Shown one piece after another: positions 32,436 to 44,036 of a stretch of DNA of 64,000 nucleotides. The stretch is taken from NCBI GenBank assembly GCA_946406115.1, contig OX291544.1, positions 2,232,001-2,296,000 of the forward strand, given 5' to 3'. The DNA comes from Apoda limacodes (Eukaryota > Arthropoda > Insecta > Lepidoptera > Limacodidae). The position numbers and the translations under genes were made by a program. The notes beneath the pieces were generated by a model that saw only the letters and a list, made by a program, of their open reading frames with translations, made no database searches and had not been told where the DNA came from. How positions within the stretch are numbered: position 1 is the stretch's first letter; each line of letters opens with the position of its first letter.

Positions 32436-32716
32436 TTCTGAATTTCTTTGAGAGGAGGGAGGTAATAGCGATAGGCCTGTAATTCGATGGATCTGATCTA
32501 TCGCCCTATTTGGGCACCGGGTGAACATTAGCACTCTTTTATGAAGACGGATATTGCCTAGTGCGGTAGGAAAGCGCGAAGAGGCCCGTGAGTACAGGAC
32601 ATAGCTCAGGAGCACACTGCTTAAGCACCGCTGCTGGTATACCGTCTGGACCACTCGACTTATAAACGTCTAAAGTGTTATGGAGCCCACTGTGTTATGG
32701 AGCTTTCCGGCATGGT
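32436..32716 (-). pseudogene. LINE A RT finger fragment
   Basis: The minus strand corresponds to 24,880-25,165 of copy 1: a SGPDGIPA-type segment in a shifted frame, CAPELCPVL, then RAIDQIHRITGLSLL, the same out-of-frame reading seen in copy 1. It is cut at both ends, so it is a piece of LINE A without tail. It could be the 5' remainder of copy 4, separated by the AT-rich stretch. Confidence 0.75.
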
Positions 32717-32990
32717 TGGCGTTCTTGTTGGAGAAAGCACCAGTTAAGAGAATAATTTGGTCAGAGCAATCAGGTCAGGTCAGACGAGTCACGTCCTTGT
32801 TCTCTGTGAGACATGTAAAGGCACGCATAGATACGACTGTGGCCGCCGTAATCTACGCGCACCCACATTATTTATAGATCCCTTCAAGGCGGCGACAGCA
32901 GATATCCTCCTAGACAAACATACACACACCGGCACGACTCACAAATCTTCAGTTCCAAGAAAGTACAGATCTTGCCGCGTGTGATTGATT
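32717..32990. other. Unassigned stretch
   Basis: A GC-richer segment with short overlapping open frames (32,680-32,984), none recognised. Confidence 0.3.
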
Positions 32991-32994
32991 ACTA

Positions 32995-33866
32995 CAGTTC
33001 TCCATTGAATGTTTTTATATCTGTAGAGCTTTCTGGTTTGGAGGTGATTGTTTTGCCATCTGCAGTTTTAAGTTTCGTCAAATGGCTTTAGGTGAACTGA
33101 CGTGCGAAGACTTTATTTTGATTAATTCTGCGCATGCTAGAGCGTTTAAGGTCATGTCTAATCATCATCCGTAACAGCACGTTCAAAGGTTTAGCATCTG
33201 GCGAAGATTTTTGGCTAGATGTCATTTCCCGTCTTTTCCTCATAAGTCCCAGAGTCTCAGGCAAAAGTTTGGACTTCCGATTTCTTTACTGCGGTGAGTA
33301 GAATTTGCGTCACATTTCCTGCACTATCACCAATCACCATCCATCATCACCAAGTTGTTGGTTCTTTTGTTTACTTCGCTGTGGTTTTTCAGCAAATCTA
33401 ATTTATTTTGGAGTTTTAAATAAAACTCGTTAAATCCTACAGTTGAGACGGTACAGGTCTGAAAATGGACTATATGAGACGATTTCTTTCAGTCTTGTAA
33501 TTGTCAATTAGAGTGCCTCTAACAAGTTTACGATCACTGCCGATATTGAATCTGTTAATCACTGAGACATCTGTAAACATGTGCCACCTATGTCATAAAT
33601 AAATCTATCTCGTTGCTAGTCACAGCGTCGGGACTTCACCACTTTCTGTGGGCATTTTTTTGTAAAACGAGTTTTATTTCGAAAAAGTTTACTACTACTT
33701 ATCCCCTGCGATTTCGATGATCCAAGCAATAAGGACCGGTTCTAGATTCGTATCGTATCTTCCATAACAAGTGTTAAGCCCCTTCGCTTGGTGATATCCT
33801 CACATGTGGCCTCGGCTTCTTCATCGGAATGAGACGAGGTGGGCGCATATACTACCTACCTTCAGA
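32995..33866 (-). pseudogene. RTE-type LINE endonuclease fragment
   Basis: The minus-strand frames read YYAPTSSHSDEEAEATCEDI (33,860-33,795), then pieces such as FDIMGGT, ISAVIVNLLEAL and finally LTKLKTADGKTITSKPE (about 33,080-33,030). The order YAPTS.H.DEE..., DHRL-type end, and LKTADGKT is that of RTE-clade endonucleases and the linker before RT. Many stops and frame changes make it a relic. Its upstream end coincides with the poly-A end of the next LINE, which may have inserted here. Confidence 0.65.
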
Positions 33867-34120
33867 GAGTATCTTTTTTTTTTCTATTTATTGATCAATA
33901 TTTACAAAAGCACAATTATCTTATAAGTAAAGTCGCTCGTTTAAACCACAGAGGTTTTTGTACGGGCGAGAGTTCGCATGGTGTTTAAAAAATAATATAA
34001 TAAAATAAATGGTACAAAGCTGCTAAGTTAATCCACTTAATAAGTACAATAAACGCTAAAATTATGTTAATTTAATATATAACAATAACTATTCTGTCTT
34101 TGAAATTAGATCTAAGTTCT

Positions 34121-35813
34121 CTAAACAGTAGTTTTAAGTAAACTTTTATATTGTTGTTTATTTAAATATTTGTTATTTATATTTTTAGGAAGACTATTCA
34201 ATATTTTAGGTAGTATGTGACGATATATTCTGGTTCCATAAAGGTTATTAAATTTGTGCAAGATGAATTTTTTAGGATTTGGTATTTTTCTTAAGTGACT
34301 TTTCCGTTTATAAGCGCAAAGCTGGTTTATGTTTGTTATTTCTTCTTTCATTATATCCATTTTTATTTTACATTGTATTGGTAGAATTTTACAATATTTA
34401 AATAGCTCGTTATAATTATCATTGTATTTATGTTTTACATGTCGAGGCACAATAGTTTTTAATAGTCTAACTTGCAATTTATATATCTTATCAATATATG
34501 TTTTGTATGTGCGTCCGTAACTAGATAAACCGTAACTGATAACAGAGTCTGCTAATGCTAGATATAATAAGCGCAAGGTTTTATACGACATTTTATACTT
34601 AAGCGTATACAGTTTACTAAGTATAGCTCTTAACAAGCAAACGAGATCTATGTGGTGCCCTCAGTTGAGTCGGTTGTCAATTACAAGTCCCACGTACATG
34701 TGCTCCTTCACTATATCCAACTTAATACACCCGCTATTATGGCTGCAGACCAATTCGTTATGCATGCATTCATGGACATGCGCTATTATATTTGGCTTGT
34801 TGTTGTCCCTATTATGAGACGACTTTATACACATAAATTTTGTTTTTTTAGCGTTTATGACTAGGCCCACATCATGCGCCCAGTGGCACATTCGATCAAA
34901 GTTTTCCTGTAATTTTTGTTCCGCAAGTTTTAGATCCCTGTCAGCAACCATAAGGCAAGTGTCATCGGCAAACTGATATACGGAGCCGTGATCGAATAGG
35001 TCGCACATTTGATTTACGTAAATTATGTATTCACTCGGCCCGATTATAGAGCCTTGTGCGGTGCCCTTGTCTGTAGATATCTTATTGCTGAATTTGTTTC
35101 CAACCTTAACCTTAGTAAATCTATTCTCATGATAATTTTTGAAGAGTTGTAGCAAGGGGCCCCGAATACCAGATTGCTCGAGTCGTTTGAAAAGCACGTT
35201 ATATCTCAGCATGTCAAAAGCTTTGCTGAAATCAACGAAGATAACGAGCACATGACGTTTTTCATTCAGGTGGTCGTTAATCTCGTTAGTAAATTGACAA
35301 AGCAATTGAGAAGTACTTTTTTTTTTGGAACCCGTACTGACGATTATGAATAATCTTGTTCGTTTGTAGGTATTGACTCACTTTATCCCCAAGATACATT
35401 TCAATTGTCTTGTCAATGCATGACAAAATAGTAATGGGACAATAATTGTTATAATTACTATGATCCCCTTTTTTATAGATAGGACGCACTACACCTAGTT
35501 TTAAGTCATCCGGGTAGCTGGATGTCGCAATGCAGCTGTTAATCAGATGTCTAATTACAGGTGTTAATTCATTACTTAGATTTTTTAAATCGATTGCTCT
35601 AATACCATCTATCCCTGGACTTTTGTTCTTGTCTAATTTTTTAATAATTTCATTTGTTTCTTTCAAATTTATCTTAGGCATTCTCATTGTGACATCCACT
35701 CCATTATCCGTATCCATAGATCCGTAGACGGTTAGGATTTTTTTACTGCATTGTTTTGTAATTATGTCTACATTTTTCTCAAAAAATCGTTGCAAACATA
35801 TTAGCCGCGTCAC
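34121..35813 (-). pseudogene. LINE reverse transcriptase and C-terminal domain
   Basis: Three open frames are divided by frame changes near 35,290 and 34,650. The first has DKNKSPGIDGIRAIDLKN, VVRPIYKKGDHSNYNN and RQYGFQKKKY. The second has VIFVDFSKAFDMLRYN (catalytic D in DFSKAFD), GTAQGSIIGPSEYIIYVN and VYQFADDTCLMV with catalytic FADD. The third holds the post-RT helix-rich part (SYGLSSYGRTYKTYIDKIYK). Catalytic residues are preserved, so decay is mainly by indels. Confidence 0.82.
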
Positions 35814-35987
35814 AGTCAGATAGTGAAAAGTATTTCCTTATCGTTTCATCGACTGAATAAGCCACAGTCCCACACAGTTCGTTAGTAAATTTCCATAATT
35901 TTTTCGAGTTATTAAAATTATTATTAATTTCATTCTTATAAAATTTATTTTATATAGTTTATATATTTATTGGTTTTGTTTCTATAT

Positions 35988-37042
35988 CTATTGTAAATTA
36001 CTTTGTTTTCGATTGTTGGTTTTTTTAAATATTTTAAATAGATCATTTCTTTTTTTACACATATAAATTACTCTCTTATTTATCCACTTACATACTTTAT
36101 CCTGATGTCTATTTGTACTAGTCCTGCGTTTTTTGCATTTATTATATGCAGTTGTAAAGATATTATGTATATTTTCATATATTTCATTGGGTGACATACG
36201 ATAAAGGACCTTATTCCAATATGCACGTCGCAGCTCGGCCCACAGCTGTTCATTATCATAGGTATAGATAACGCGCATGTTTACGTCGTTTTTAACTGTA
36301 CATTCGTTGACTATAGCGCATGCCGCTATGTAATGATCCGCAAGTGACTCATTTATAACTGCAGAGTAGATCGAACCGGTTGTTGCCGAGCAGCTCCGCA
36401 CGAAAATGTGGTCAATACATGACATTGTTCTTTGTTCTACCCTGGTATATTGGCTTATACAGCTTGTAAGACCAAGCTCATGCAGTGCGTTTAAATAATC
36501 ATTTGTAGTGTTACAGTTTATCATAATATTTATGTTAATATCACCAATATATTACCCCTTTCCACTTTGTTTTTGATTAAATATTTAATTTCCCTGGTAT
36601 ATCGCAGTATAGACAAATTTGGTGGCCTATAAACAGCACATATAAATATTGACTCATTATTTACTGCTACTTCTCCTAATATAATCTCGCTACTTGACGA
36701 ACAGACAGACATTCTTGTAAATTTTAATCTTTTATGAATATATAGTATGATACCGCCACCCTTCTTATGCGTTCTTAACTTAGTGAACATATTATAGTTA
36801 GGTATTGTAAATAAAGTCGCAATTGTATCTTTTATGTTCACTTCGGTTAACACAATGATATCCACTAACTGCGAGCTTGAAGTGATTATAAGTTCTAATT
36901 GTGCAAAATTTAATATTAGTGACCTTATATTAATATGTAAGGTTGTTATTTTTTGTTTAAGTTTTGGTAAGGAGGTTACAAATTCATTCCAATTGTTGAA
37001 GTTCCTTTCGTTAATACTATTTGTTGTATTAGTCATTAGCAA
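35988..37042 (-). pseudogene. LINE APE endonuclease
   Basis: The first frame (37,042-36,530) reads LHINIRSLILNF (N motif), IIVLTEVNI (E motif), KKGGGIILYIHKRL and CAVYRPPNLSI. The second (36,524-35,988) resumes the GD-N region, then MSCIDHIFVRS and SLADHYIAACAI, where the usual SDH is ADH. A single frame change at about 36,528 splits the domain. Confidence 0.82.
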
Positions 37043-37135
37043 AGGTTTAAAGGTATATAGGTATATGTAGGTAATTTATTGAAATACGTAAAAGTATGAC
37101 GTCAAAAAGGCTAATAGTCAGTGGCAATTACTGGC

Positions 37136-37435
37136 TCACTCTTGGTTATTTTTGAGCTGTTGGGCCCATTTTTTGATGTCTTCCTCCGATCGTATCACAA
37201 AAATTTTTTCTGATTCACTTTTTCTAATGAGGATATTTCCGCGTTTGCACCACACAAATTTCACTAGATTCTCATTTTTGAGTTCTGTTTTTGCACGCCA
37301 TAGAAGATGAGCAGTAGTTGGTGGTAAGCTTGGAAGCTTAAGGACAAGGTACGTCACTCGAGTGGAAACACAGCTGATTTCCGCTAAGCCTAGTCCGATT
37401 TTCCTGGTTTTTGAAATTGTAGATATTATAGACAA
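37136..37435 (-). pseudogene. LINE ORF1 C-terminal part, FP25-like
   Basis: A 99-codon frame reads STRVTYLVLKLPSL..., KTELKNENLVKFVWCKRGNI and KIFVIRSEEDIKKW. The pattern VKFVW..RGNILIRK....I..I.S..D is the C-terminal part of insect LINE ORF1 proteins that resemble the baculovirus FP25 family. The N-terminal coiled coil is missing. The stop at 37,136 lies about 95 bp before the EN frame, a normal ORF1/ORF2 spacing. Confidence 0.6.
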
Positions 37436-37701
37436 CTAGGGTTGTTAATTTTATTTTTTGAGAAAAATTGCATATAACTAAAAATATTTGCAAGTTAACA
37501 TTCTTATTAAAATGTTGAACAGCATGTATTTTAGATTTTTTAGTTCAGTTTAGTAGGAAAAAATAAATAATTGCATTCTGTATAAAAATCTACTAAAACA
37601 CATACGGACACTGATGACCCAGTTTTCGGCTCACCATTATTCGTCATCATCAATTTTTAAAGTAACATAGCAAATTATTTCGATAAGATTTTGTTCATTT
37701 T

Positions 37702-38035
37702 TTAGGGTTCCGTACCAGAAAGTTAATTAGGAACCCTATTACTAAGGCTTCGCTGTCTGTCCGTCCGTCCGTCCGTCAATCCGCGCGTCCGTCCGTCCGT
37801 CCGTCCGTCCGTCCGTCTGTCACCAGGCTGTATCTCATGAACCGTTTTAGTTAGACAGTTGAAATTTTCACAGACATGTATTTCTGTTGGCGCTTTAACA
37901 ACAAATACTAAAAAACAGAAAAAAAAAAATATTTAAGGGGGCTCCCAAGCAACAGATGTGATTTTTTTGCTCGTTATTGTAGATAATAGTACGAAACCCT
38001 TCGTGCGCGAGTCCGACTCGCACTTGGCAGATTCT
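37702..38035 (+). repeat. Common lepidopteran dispersed repeat, copy 2
   Basis: TTAGGGTTCCGTACCAGAAAG, CCCTATTACTAAGGCTTCG, a (CCGT)n microsatellite (about 37,757-37,819), CAGGCTGTATCTCATGAACCG, ACAACAAATACTAAAAA, GGGGGCTCCCA, and CGAGTCCGACTCGCACTTGGC. It is a fuller version of the 27,991-28,375 copy. The CGAGTC..GACTCG palindrome lies about 10 bases before its apparent end. Confidence 0.65.
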
Positions 38036-40077
38036 TGTTGTATAACTATCCTAAAAATACAACACATTATTTAACACACACTAAAACCACATTATTATAG
38101 CGGAAAAAAACAGATAACTTATGTATATAAGTGCAATAAATTGCCTGGTACATTTTGTCTTCAGCTAAAATATTTTTTTGTCGAAAACTGGAACATGCCT
38201 GTCTTATATAACCCATTACCCAGTTAACGACATGCAACAAAAAAATGTTACAATTGTCCTATTGCTGGCACTAATTAGTTAAGAGAGAGTGTTGCCTGTT
38301 TTACTGTTGTAAACTGCATAATTTTTTTCTCTAGTGACGAATACTGGATCACTGTCGATTTAACGTACACTTAAATTATTTCAGAGCTTACATAATCACT
38401 GCGTGTTTGAAGCTTGTTTCTATGAATTACTAGTTTTATGATAAAACAAAAACAACAAAAACTTGTTTCTTTTACTTCTTGATTTTTTTATAGTAAATGA
38501 TAAAATTAGAAATTTTAACGTTTTTTTCTATTCTGTTTTTAAATGTTATATACTCTTATAGTGTTAAGTACATACATTCGGTCTTGTTGTTTGCGAACAA
38601 AAAGTCAAATTAGTAATGAAATATCATCTATCTTCTCTTCGCAGGTATAGTATTAGGGGAGAGAGAAGAGGGGAGAGGGGAGACACTTGAGTGAGTCATA
38701 AAGTGAGAAGCCTGACGCTCGGCTGAGCTCGTCTTAACGACGCGACGGCTCTGTACTTTACTCATACATTCTTATGTCTATATTAAATAATCATGACTTG
38801 CGTTTTATTGGCAGTAACTATAAAATTATGAAATTCGTCAACCACTTTGAAAAAATATATTTCGCGACATGTTTTTAATATTATTTTGGCCATGAAGTTC
38901 AAACTCTGAAATTATTCTTAGCTAAACCGACCAAGTTTGAGGCGGACTCGACCAAACAGTTAGGATTATTACGAAAAGCGGCTACTGCCATAGGTACGTC
39001 ATGTATTTCAATGATATGCGAAGTTAATAAACGTCGGACGTGTTTAGTCATTGAATGGGTAACCGCCTAGTGGGACATTTTTGTGGTTGTTTCTGTTCGT
39101 AAATTTATTTATTTAATTAATTACATTATTATAACTTACAGACAAGCCAATTTGTACAAAATGACATTTTCATACACAAAATACCTTAAACTACGCCTAC
39201 AGAGACTGTTTCAGATACTTCTGTGCATATTTAACAAATATCGATTCTGATGAGTTCAGTAGATCTGATTCCGCGTTTTGGCCAAGAATATTGTGCAGAG
39301 AGCGCAGGGCTCACGAAATCGGAGCTTGGCACAGTGCATTAGAATGTGCATGCGCGTCCTCGAAAAGTCTATGGCTTTGCGCTCTACCATAGCTTTTAGG
39401 GACATAAAAGTTTATATGCTCCATTAAAGTAGGTACTACAGTTTCCCCTTTAATAACCTACCTGTTCTGTTAACATACCTAGCGGGCTAGCGATGACGTA
39501 TCATACTTTTACTGTATAGGACTAACTGGGCGACAGCTCGCTGCCAGGTGTACAAATCTAGTTTATACGGAAGTGCGGTCGACGTTAAACGCATATACAC
39601 AGTTGCGCGGCTTGCTATTCGGAACGCAGAATACCTGTCTACGGACTGCTTTGATCAGAGTTTTATATTATATTGAACATCTCGTCCACGGGGACAACAG
39701 TTTTGGTGAAGTGCTAGTGGACTGTGGATCAGGTGCATATTTTCGGTCAAATTTTACTTCCCAGTTTCTACACCGCGCCGGGATTGATTGGTTTGATTCG
39801 GATTTTGGTACTACACGTCGGCTGGCGACACGGTGACTTCGACTGATAACAGTTTACTATTAATTTCTCTGATTTCCCTTCTGTTTGCTACCCTTAAAGT
39901 AAATTCCCTGTGTGAAAGTTAGGCACCTACTGATGGTAAGACATACGGACAGTCGCCCTTTACAGTCGTGAATGGCGGCCATAAGGTTAGTCAAACTAAT
40001 TAAAAATAAAGTAGCAGTTTTTTTTTTGTTTCACAGACCTCGAAAAAAACACTAACTATGTACGTAAGTAATACCAT
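38036..40077. other. Non-coding stretch
   Basis: No gene is recognised. A purine tract (GGGGAGAGAGAAGAGGGGAG and onward) lies at 38,656-38,691. The 39,160-39,370 part has minus-strand pieces (FARALR, SESIFVKYAQ-like) that might be a decayed LINE C-terminus, but I cannot support it. The 87-codon open frame at 39,573-39,836 has no recognisable motif. Confidence 0.35.
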
Positions 40078-40925
40078 TTAATGTCTTAAATGAAGCGTGT
40101 TATATCCCACCAAACCAGTAATGAATAGAGAATGATATATATACGGATAATATCCATTTTGTTTTTTAAACAAACACCGAAAAAACATTTTCTGAACTCT
40201 GTCCATCATGAGAATATTAGAACTCTCATGTGGATTCCAGACGCTAGCGTTAAATTTATTCATGACCAGCTTTTCGTCATCCGAACAAGGCTATCAGAAC
40301 CACAGTAGGAAGATCATTGATGAAAATCAAAAACAGCAAAGGACCCAAATTACTGCCCTGACTTTTTCCTGATCTTGTATAATATTCCTCAGATCTACTT
40401 TCACCAAATGTCAAAGGTTACGTGCAATATATCTTACAGGAATAAAATCCATGTTGTGCGTCTGTGAACCACGGCGACATTTGGGTTCTAACCGCTACAT
40501 AGAATATGCTTTCAAAACTTTTCCAAAAGGACTTTGTACCGCTACTAGTCTGTAATTATTAAAGATAAATTTATCCACGGGTTTAAAAATAGGTATCACT
40601 CGTGAGACTTTCCACTGTTGCGGAAACTCCCTCGTTTGCAATATTAAATTTTATATATATACAACAATGGAGCTAACAACGCCTCACTGCAATCTTGAAC
40701 CACGAATGGAGGGACTTCAAGTGGTCCACAAGAGAACTTAGGCTTTAAACTTCGAATTGTAGCAGTGAAGTTGTTCGATAGATAAAATCGATAGATAGAG
40801 AGATGGGTAACAAGCTGTTCACCGAAGGGAACAATGAGCAGCAGCTGAACAATGGGCGGCGACATCCTCGCGCTCACCGCATCCGCACAGGGGTTGCGTC
40901 TGCGAAATTTTCGAAACAATGTGGA
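40078..40925 (-). pseudogene. LINE RT relic
   Basis: The minus strand begins with RT finger motifs: FTATIRSLKPKFSCGPLEVP, then an NNYRPVAV-like segment in changed frame, SFESI-like residues, and GSNLGPLLFLIFINDLP near 40,370-40,310 (the PQGSxLGPLLF palm motif). The post-RT part follows at 40,263-40,078 (SVWNPHESSNILMMDRVQKM, then GLVGYNTLHLR). The YADD segment is deleted between about 40,305 and 40,270. The clade is not assigned. Confidence 0.72.
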
Positions 40926-41290
40926 GGAGTAGGAAAGACCATTCCACCACTGGGAGGTCCAACGCTTGAAGTGCGTTATAATCCACAGAGGATTTAACAG
41001 GACGTTAAGAAACCCGATCCACAGGTGTCTGACGTCCTGGACTCGCGGGAGGCTTAAAAAGCTGATACATGACTGTCCGCTAGCTGCCTAACATTTTGGG
41101 AACTTTTGTCCAGCAGTTCCCGCGCCACCCTACCGCTGGCCTCTTCCAGAGAGAGGTGCTGGATTAGACCCCGTGGTTCTCAATCCAAAGAGGACAAAAG
41201 ATAGGTTAGTTTCTGTGCCGGAGTCAAGTTAGAGCGGGCATCGACTAGACTGGCAAATATGTTGCGAAAAAAGGTCCACTAACTCAACGT
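40926..41290 (-). pseudogene. BEL/Pao gag fragment
   Basis: Minus-strand frames read FFRNIFASLVDARSNLTPAQ, KLTYLLSSLD, RELLDKSS-like and ALQALDLPVVEWSFLLLHIV. This is the BEL gag (DUF1759-type) order: W..F...F.SLV..R..L..AQKL.YL, LIQHLSL, then LPVxxWxxLLxHI. It is a different BEL family from that at 62 kb (which has SLVHNRPDLTALQKY). It directly abuts the LINE RT relic, so the LINE may have inserted in it. Confidence 0.7.
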
Positions 41291-42146
41291 TAACGGAACG
41301 TTAGGTAGTAAAATATGCTAAAATTTGTGCCACTGACAACGTACGGAACGTTAGGTAGGAAAATGTTAACACATTTGTTTGTTACAAAGAATTATACAGA
41401 AAAAGACACAATTATATTTTCTTGTTTAGCAGAACACAGCTAAAGCCCCTATAATTATCAAAATACTGTTTGTGATAACAGAGTAACAACGACGAGGAAG
41501 GGTACGTCCGGGCGCGGTACAGGCGCGTGTAGCCTCGGGGCGGTTTTCAGCAATAACCAAAATGTTCTTTATTAGGAAAATGTTTTTATTACAGAACAAA
41601 AAACGGTAAATATTAATATCACGTGTTCTATTAAAATACGAGATATCCACGGAATCACAAACAATTAACCCATCTCTTTAGCACGATACGAGTATGACGA
41701 TATGAGAATGAAGTTCGCTATGTTCTAATAACATTCTTATATTGTGGTCACCAGCGCCAGATACACACCCACGTCACAATGTAGGGGACAGCTTCTTCTT
41801 ATAAATCTGTTAAGTCCCACGTGACCCATCACCGCAACGAACTACTGCACTAGGTTAATAGTATTCACTTGCTACGCTTGTAAGTTATATTCAGTTAAAA
41901 ATATACTCTAACGACTGCACTAGGATTATAGTATTCTTAAAGCGTAATTTTAAATAATTTACTGTACATTGTATATATATAGTAATAAAATAAAAAACAT
42001 TTGTAGAAAAACAGTTTTATAGAAATATTTCGCTTGTGAGAGCGTCTTCAGTCAAAACATAAATAATAATAGATCCATGAGAGGCAGCTGTTGTCAAACT
42101 ATTACTATGTCAGCAACTGTCACTTTTATTCATAGCTTATAATATA
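41291..42146. other. Non-coding stretch
   Basis: No gene is recognised. GGAACGTTAGGTAGKAAAAT occurs twice (41,296 and 41,344), and GCACTAGGWTWATAGTATTC occurs twice about 68 bp apart (41,848 and 41,916). These are small local duplications. Confidence 0.4.
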
Positions 42147-42428
42147 GCGCAACAAAAAAGATAATCAAAAAACCTTAAGTATTGCTACCTAAAATTGGCA
42201 AGTTGTTTCATCTACATGAACCACGTCTGTCTGTCCTAATGTCGTCTAAGGAGGCCTATAAGAGCTCGAAATTACAGCTTAAACATGAGAGGACATACAA
42301 ATAGGGACAGGATCTAAAATCTAATTAAAATATAAAATTAAACTTCCCTTCTATCTTGTGATCCTCACTTGATTGTCACTGTCACATACACAACAAGTTG
42401 ATTTTACGCTAACGCGGTATAACTTAAC
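42147..42428 (-). repeat. Candidate BEL LTR, left copy
   Basis: This matches 63,709-63,958 in the same orientation, including CTACCTAAAATTGGCAAGTT, AATATAAAATTAAACTTCCC, GTGATCCTCACTTGATTGTC and ACATACACAACAAGTT. It lies directly after the BEL integrase C-terminus (minus strand), while the other copy lies upstream of BEL gag. That is the arrangement of an LTR pair. No TG...CA ends or TSD can be fixed because the right copy nears the window edge, so a simple dispersed repeat remains possible. Confidence 0.55.
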
Positions 42429-42461
42429 TATTTTGACAAAAGCTTATGTTTGTTACATAAA

Positions 42462-42848
42462 TTACGTTATTTTGCAGACTACGAACCGACCGCAGAGTAC
42501 GCTTCTAGGGTGCGGTCCGATTGACGCTTCGTGCGTGAGCCGTGGCCCAGATAGCAACGACTGGTACAAAACAAGGAAGAGTCGAAGGATGCGACCACGC
42601 CTCCAGAGAAGAGGTGGCATATTCATCTTCTTGACCAAAATAAGATCACCCACTTTTGGGGGTTCAGTCTTATCCGGCCAACGCACTCGCTGTTGCCAAA
42701 AGCTCTGAGCCATTTGCTGCAGCAGTTCAAACCGCGCCAAGCGGTTGAGTGGAGTATCTAATAAGGAATACTCAGGCAAGGCCGTCAAGGGCCCACCCAC
42801 CAAAAAAATACTCAAACATGTACATACTAAATATCCCAATACCCACAC
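42462..42848 (-). pseudogene. BEL/Pao integrase C-terminal fragment
   Basis: The 128-codon minus-strand frame reads FLVGGPLTALPEYSLLDTPL, RFELLQQMAQSFWQQ, RVRWPDKTEPPKVGDLILVK and LLWRRGRILRL. These are the BEL integrase C-terminal motifs. About 12 residues between SFWQQ and RVRW are deleted compared with the copy at 20.3 kb. The integrase core is absent upstream, where gypsy sequence begins. If it belongs with the BEL pol at 60 kb, the gypsy insertion removed or replaced the core. Confidence 0.85.
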
Positions 42849-43400
42849 AACCCCTTTCTTATAAATAAAAATACATACATTTCAAAATATCACAACAATC
42901 CCTTTAACAATACTTACTTGTTTTACTTTACATTTATTTTAATTCCAGTTTAAAAAAATCCTATAATTTTACATCAATCAAATTCAATCGATATGAAACG
43001 GACTAAATAATTACTTTGTATAGTATACATAGTTTGTGTATTAATATATATACAAAAATGCACTGTGTTAATTTACCTACTTCATTGAATAGGTCCAATG
43101 CAATCTCTTTTTTTTTTAGTTATATAGAAAATATAGGTACATTTCTTGGTTACGTTTAAGAATAATAATGGAAATTTTATTATATTAATTATATTATAAT
43201 TTTAATATATTTAATAAGTAAGTTAATTGCTATTTGTGTTGGAACATCAACAAAAATCTTATAACTAATTGCAAACTCATTGATTTATGCTAATAAATAA
43301 TAATCATTAGGCTATATTTTTATAATTACATTTTATCTAAAACTATAATTTAATATTTTAAACATTGTAAAACTGAAATATATTCAAATACTCCGTGTAC
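42849..43400. other. AT-rich stretch beyond gypsy integrase
   Basis: On the minus strand this follows the gypsy integrase stop, where a 3' UTR and 3' LTR would lie. I cannot identify LTR ends or a matching copy in the window. Confidence 0.35.
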
Positions 43401-43407
43401 GTCATTG

Positions 43408-43924
43408 TTAGCGCGTAGTGGCCGGCCCTCTCGGAGTTGAGTATTGCCACCGATCAGGAGGTCTCACTGTCCTCCCATACCGAGAAACATAGTTATTATT
43501 TGATACTGCATTAGCAGTAATATCAGTACCACGTTTGGAACTGGACCCGAACAATTGCGCTGCCTCAGCTGTTGGGATGACGTCATCATAGCAGTATGGA
43601 TTAAAAGACATATTGAAATTACGTGTAGGGTTATACACAATAAATTTGCGATTACGTACGATTACGTACATAGCTTTATTAAATATGACCGAGGTTCTAT
43701 TATGTCCACAATGACCCCGTCTACCACTGACCGTTGATTCGCACTTTAACTGTATCTCCGACGTTAAATGGTTTCAACCTTTTGCTACCCCTATCTAAAT
43801 ATTTCTCTTGAATTAATTGACGATCATTAAGTTCTTTGAAAACCTTTTTCCGATTTGGTATTTTTGGTTGCAGTAATTTGGGTTGGCAAGGTAAAATTCC
43901 ACGTAGTTTCCGATTGTTTAACAA
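43408..43924 (-). pseudogene. Gypsy integrase C-terminal region
   Basis: Frame 43,924-43,721 reads ILPCQPKLLQPKIPNRKKVF and LKPFNVGDTVKVRING, the strand-rich C-terminal integrase fold (VGDxVxVR). The next frame (43,671-43,408) reads YVIVRNRKFIVYNPTRNF and ends SRYGRTVRPPDRW, the typical R-RxxRPPxR tail of gypsy pol polyproteins. One frame change lies between them. Confidence 0.75.
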
Positions 43925-44036
43925 TTCTGAAGGAGATGGTTAATTATTACTTATAGGTGTGTTTAAAAATTCCAGTAATGCTAATCTTAAATCTGAGCGG
44001 TAGTTATGAGTTTTTCTTAACATAGATTTGATCGTT

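Larger units (their letters stand above)
33870..37440 (-). mobile_element. LINE with ORF1, EN and RT, minus strand
   Basis: Reading from high to low coordinates: ORF1 C-terminal part (37,435-37,136), EN (37,042-35,988), RT (35,813-34,661), C-terminal domain (34,636-34,121), then about 250 bp 3' UTR and a poly-A (T10 at 33,870-33,880 on plus). All parts of one LINE are in order with ordinary spacing, so I treat it as one insertion of about 3.6 kb, probably 5'-truncated inside ORF1. The clade is not clear to me; it is an APE-type, ORF1-bearing LINE. Confidence 0.82.

Noticed and set aside
39573..39836. 87-codon open frame as protease or TE gene (contains LVDCGSGAYF)
   Set aside because: The DCGSG word recalls retropepsin only superficially; no flanking strand pattern or retroelement gene is in register.
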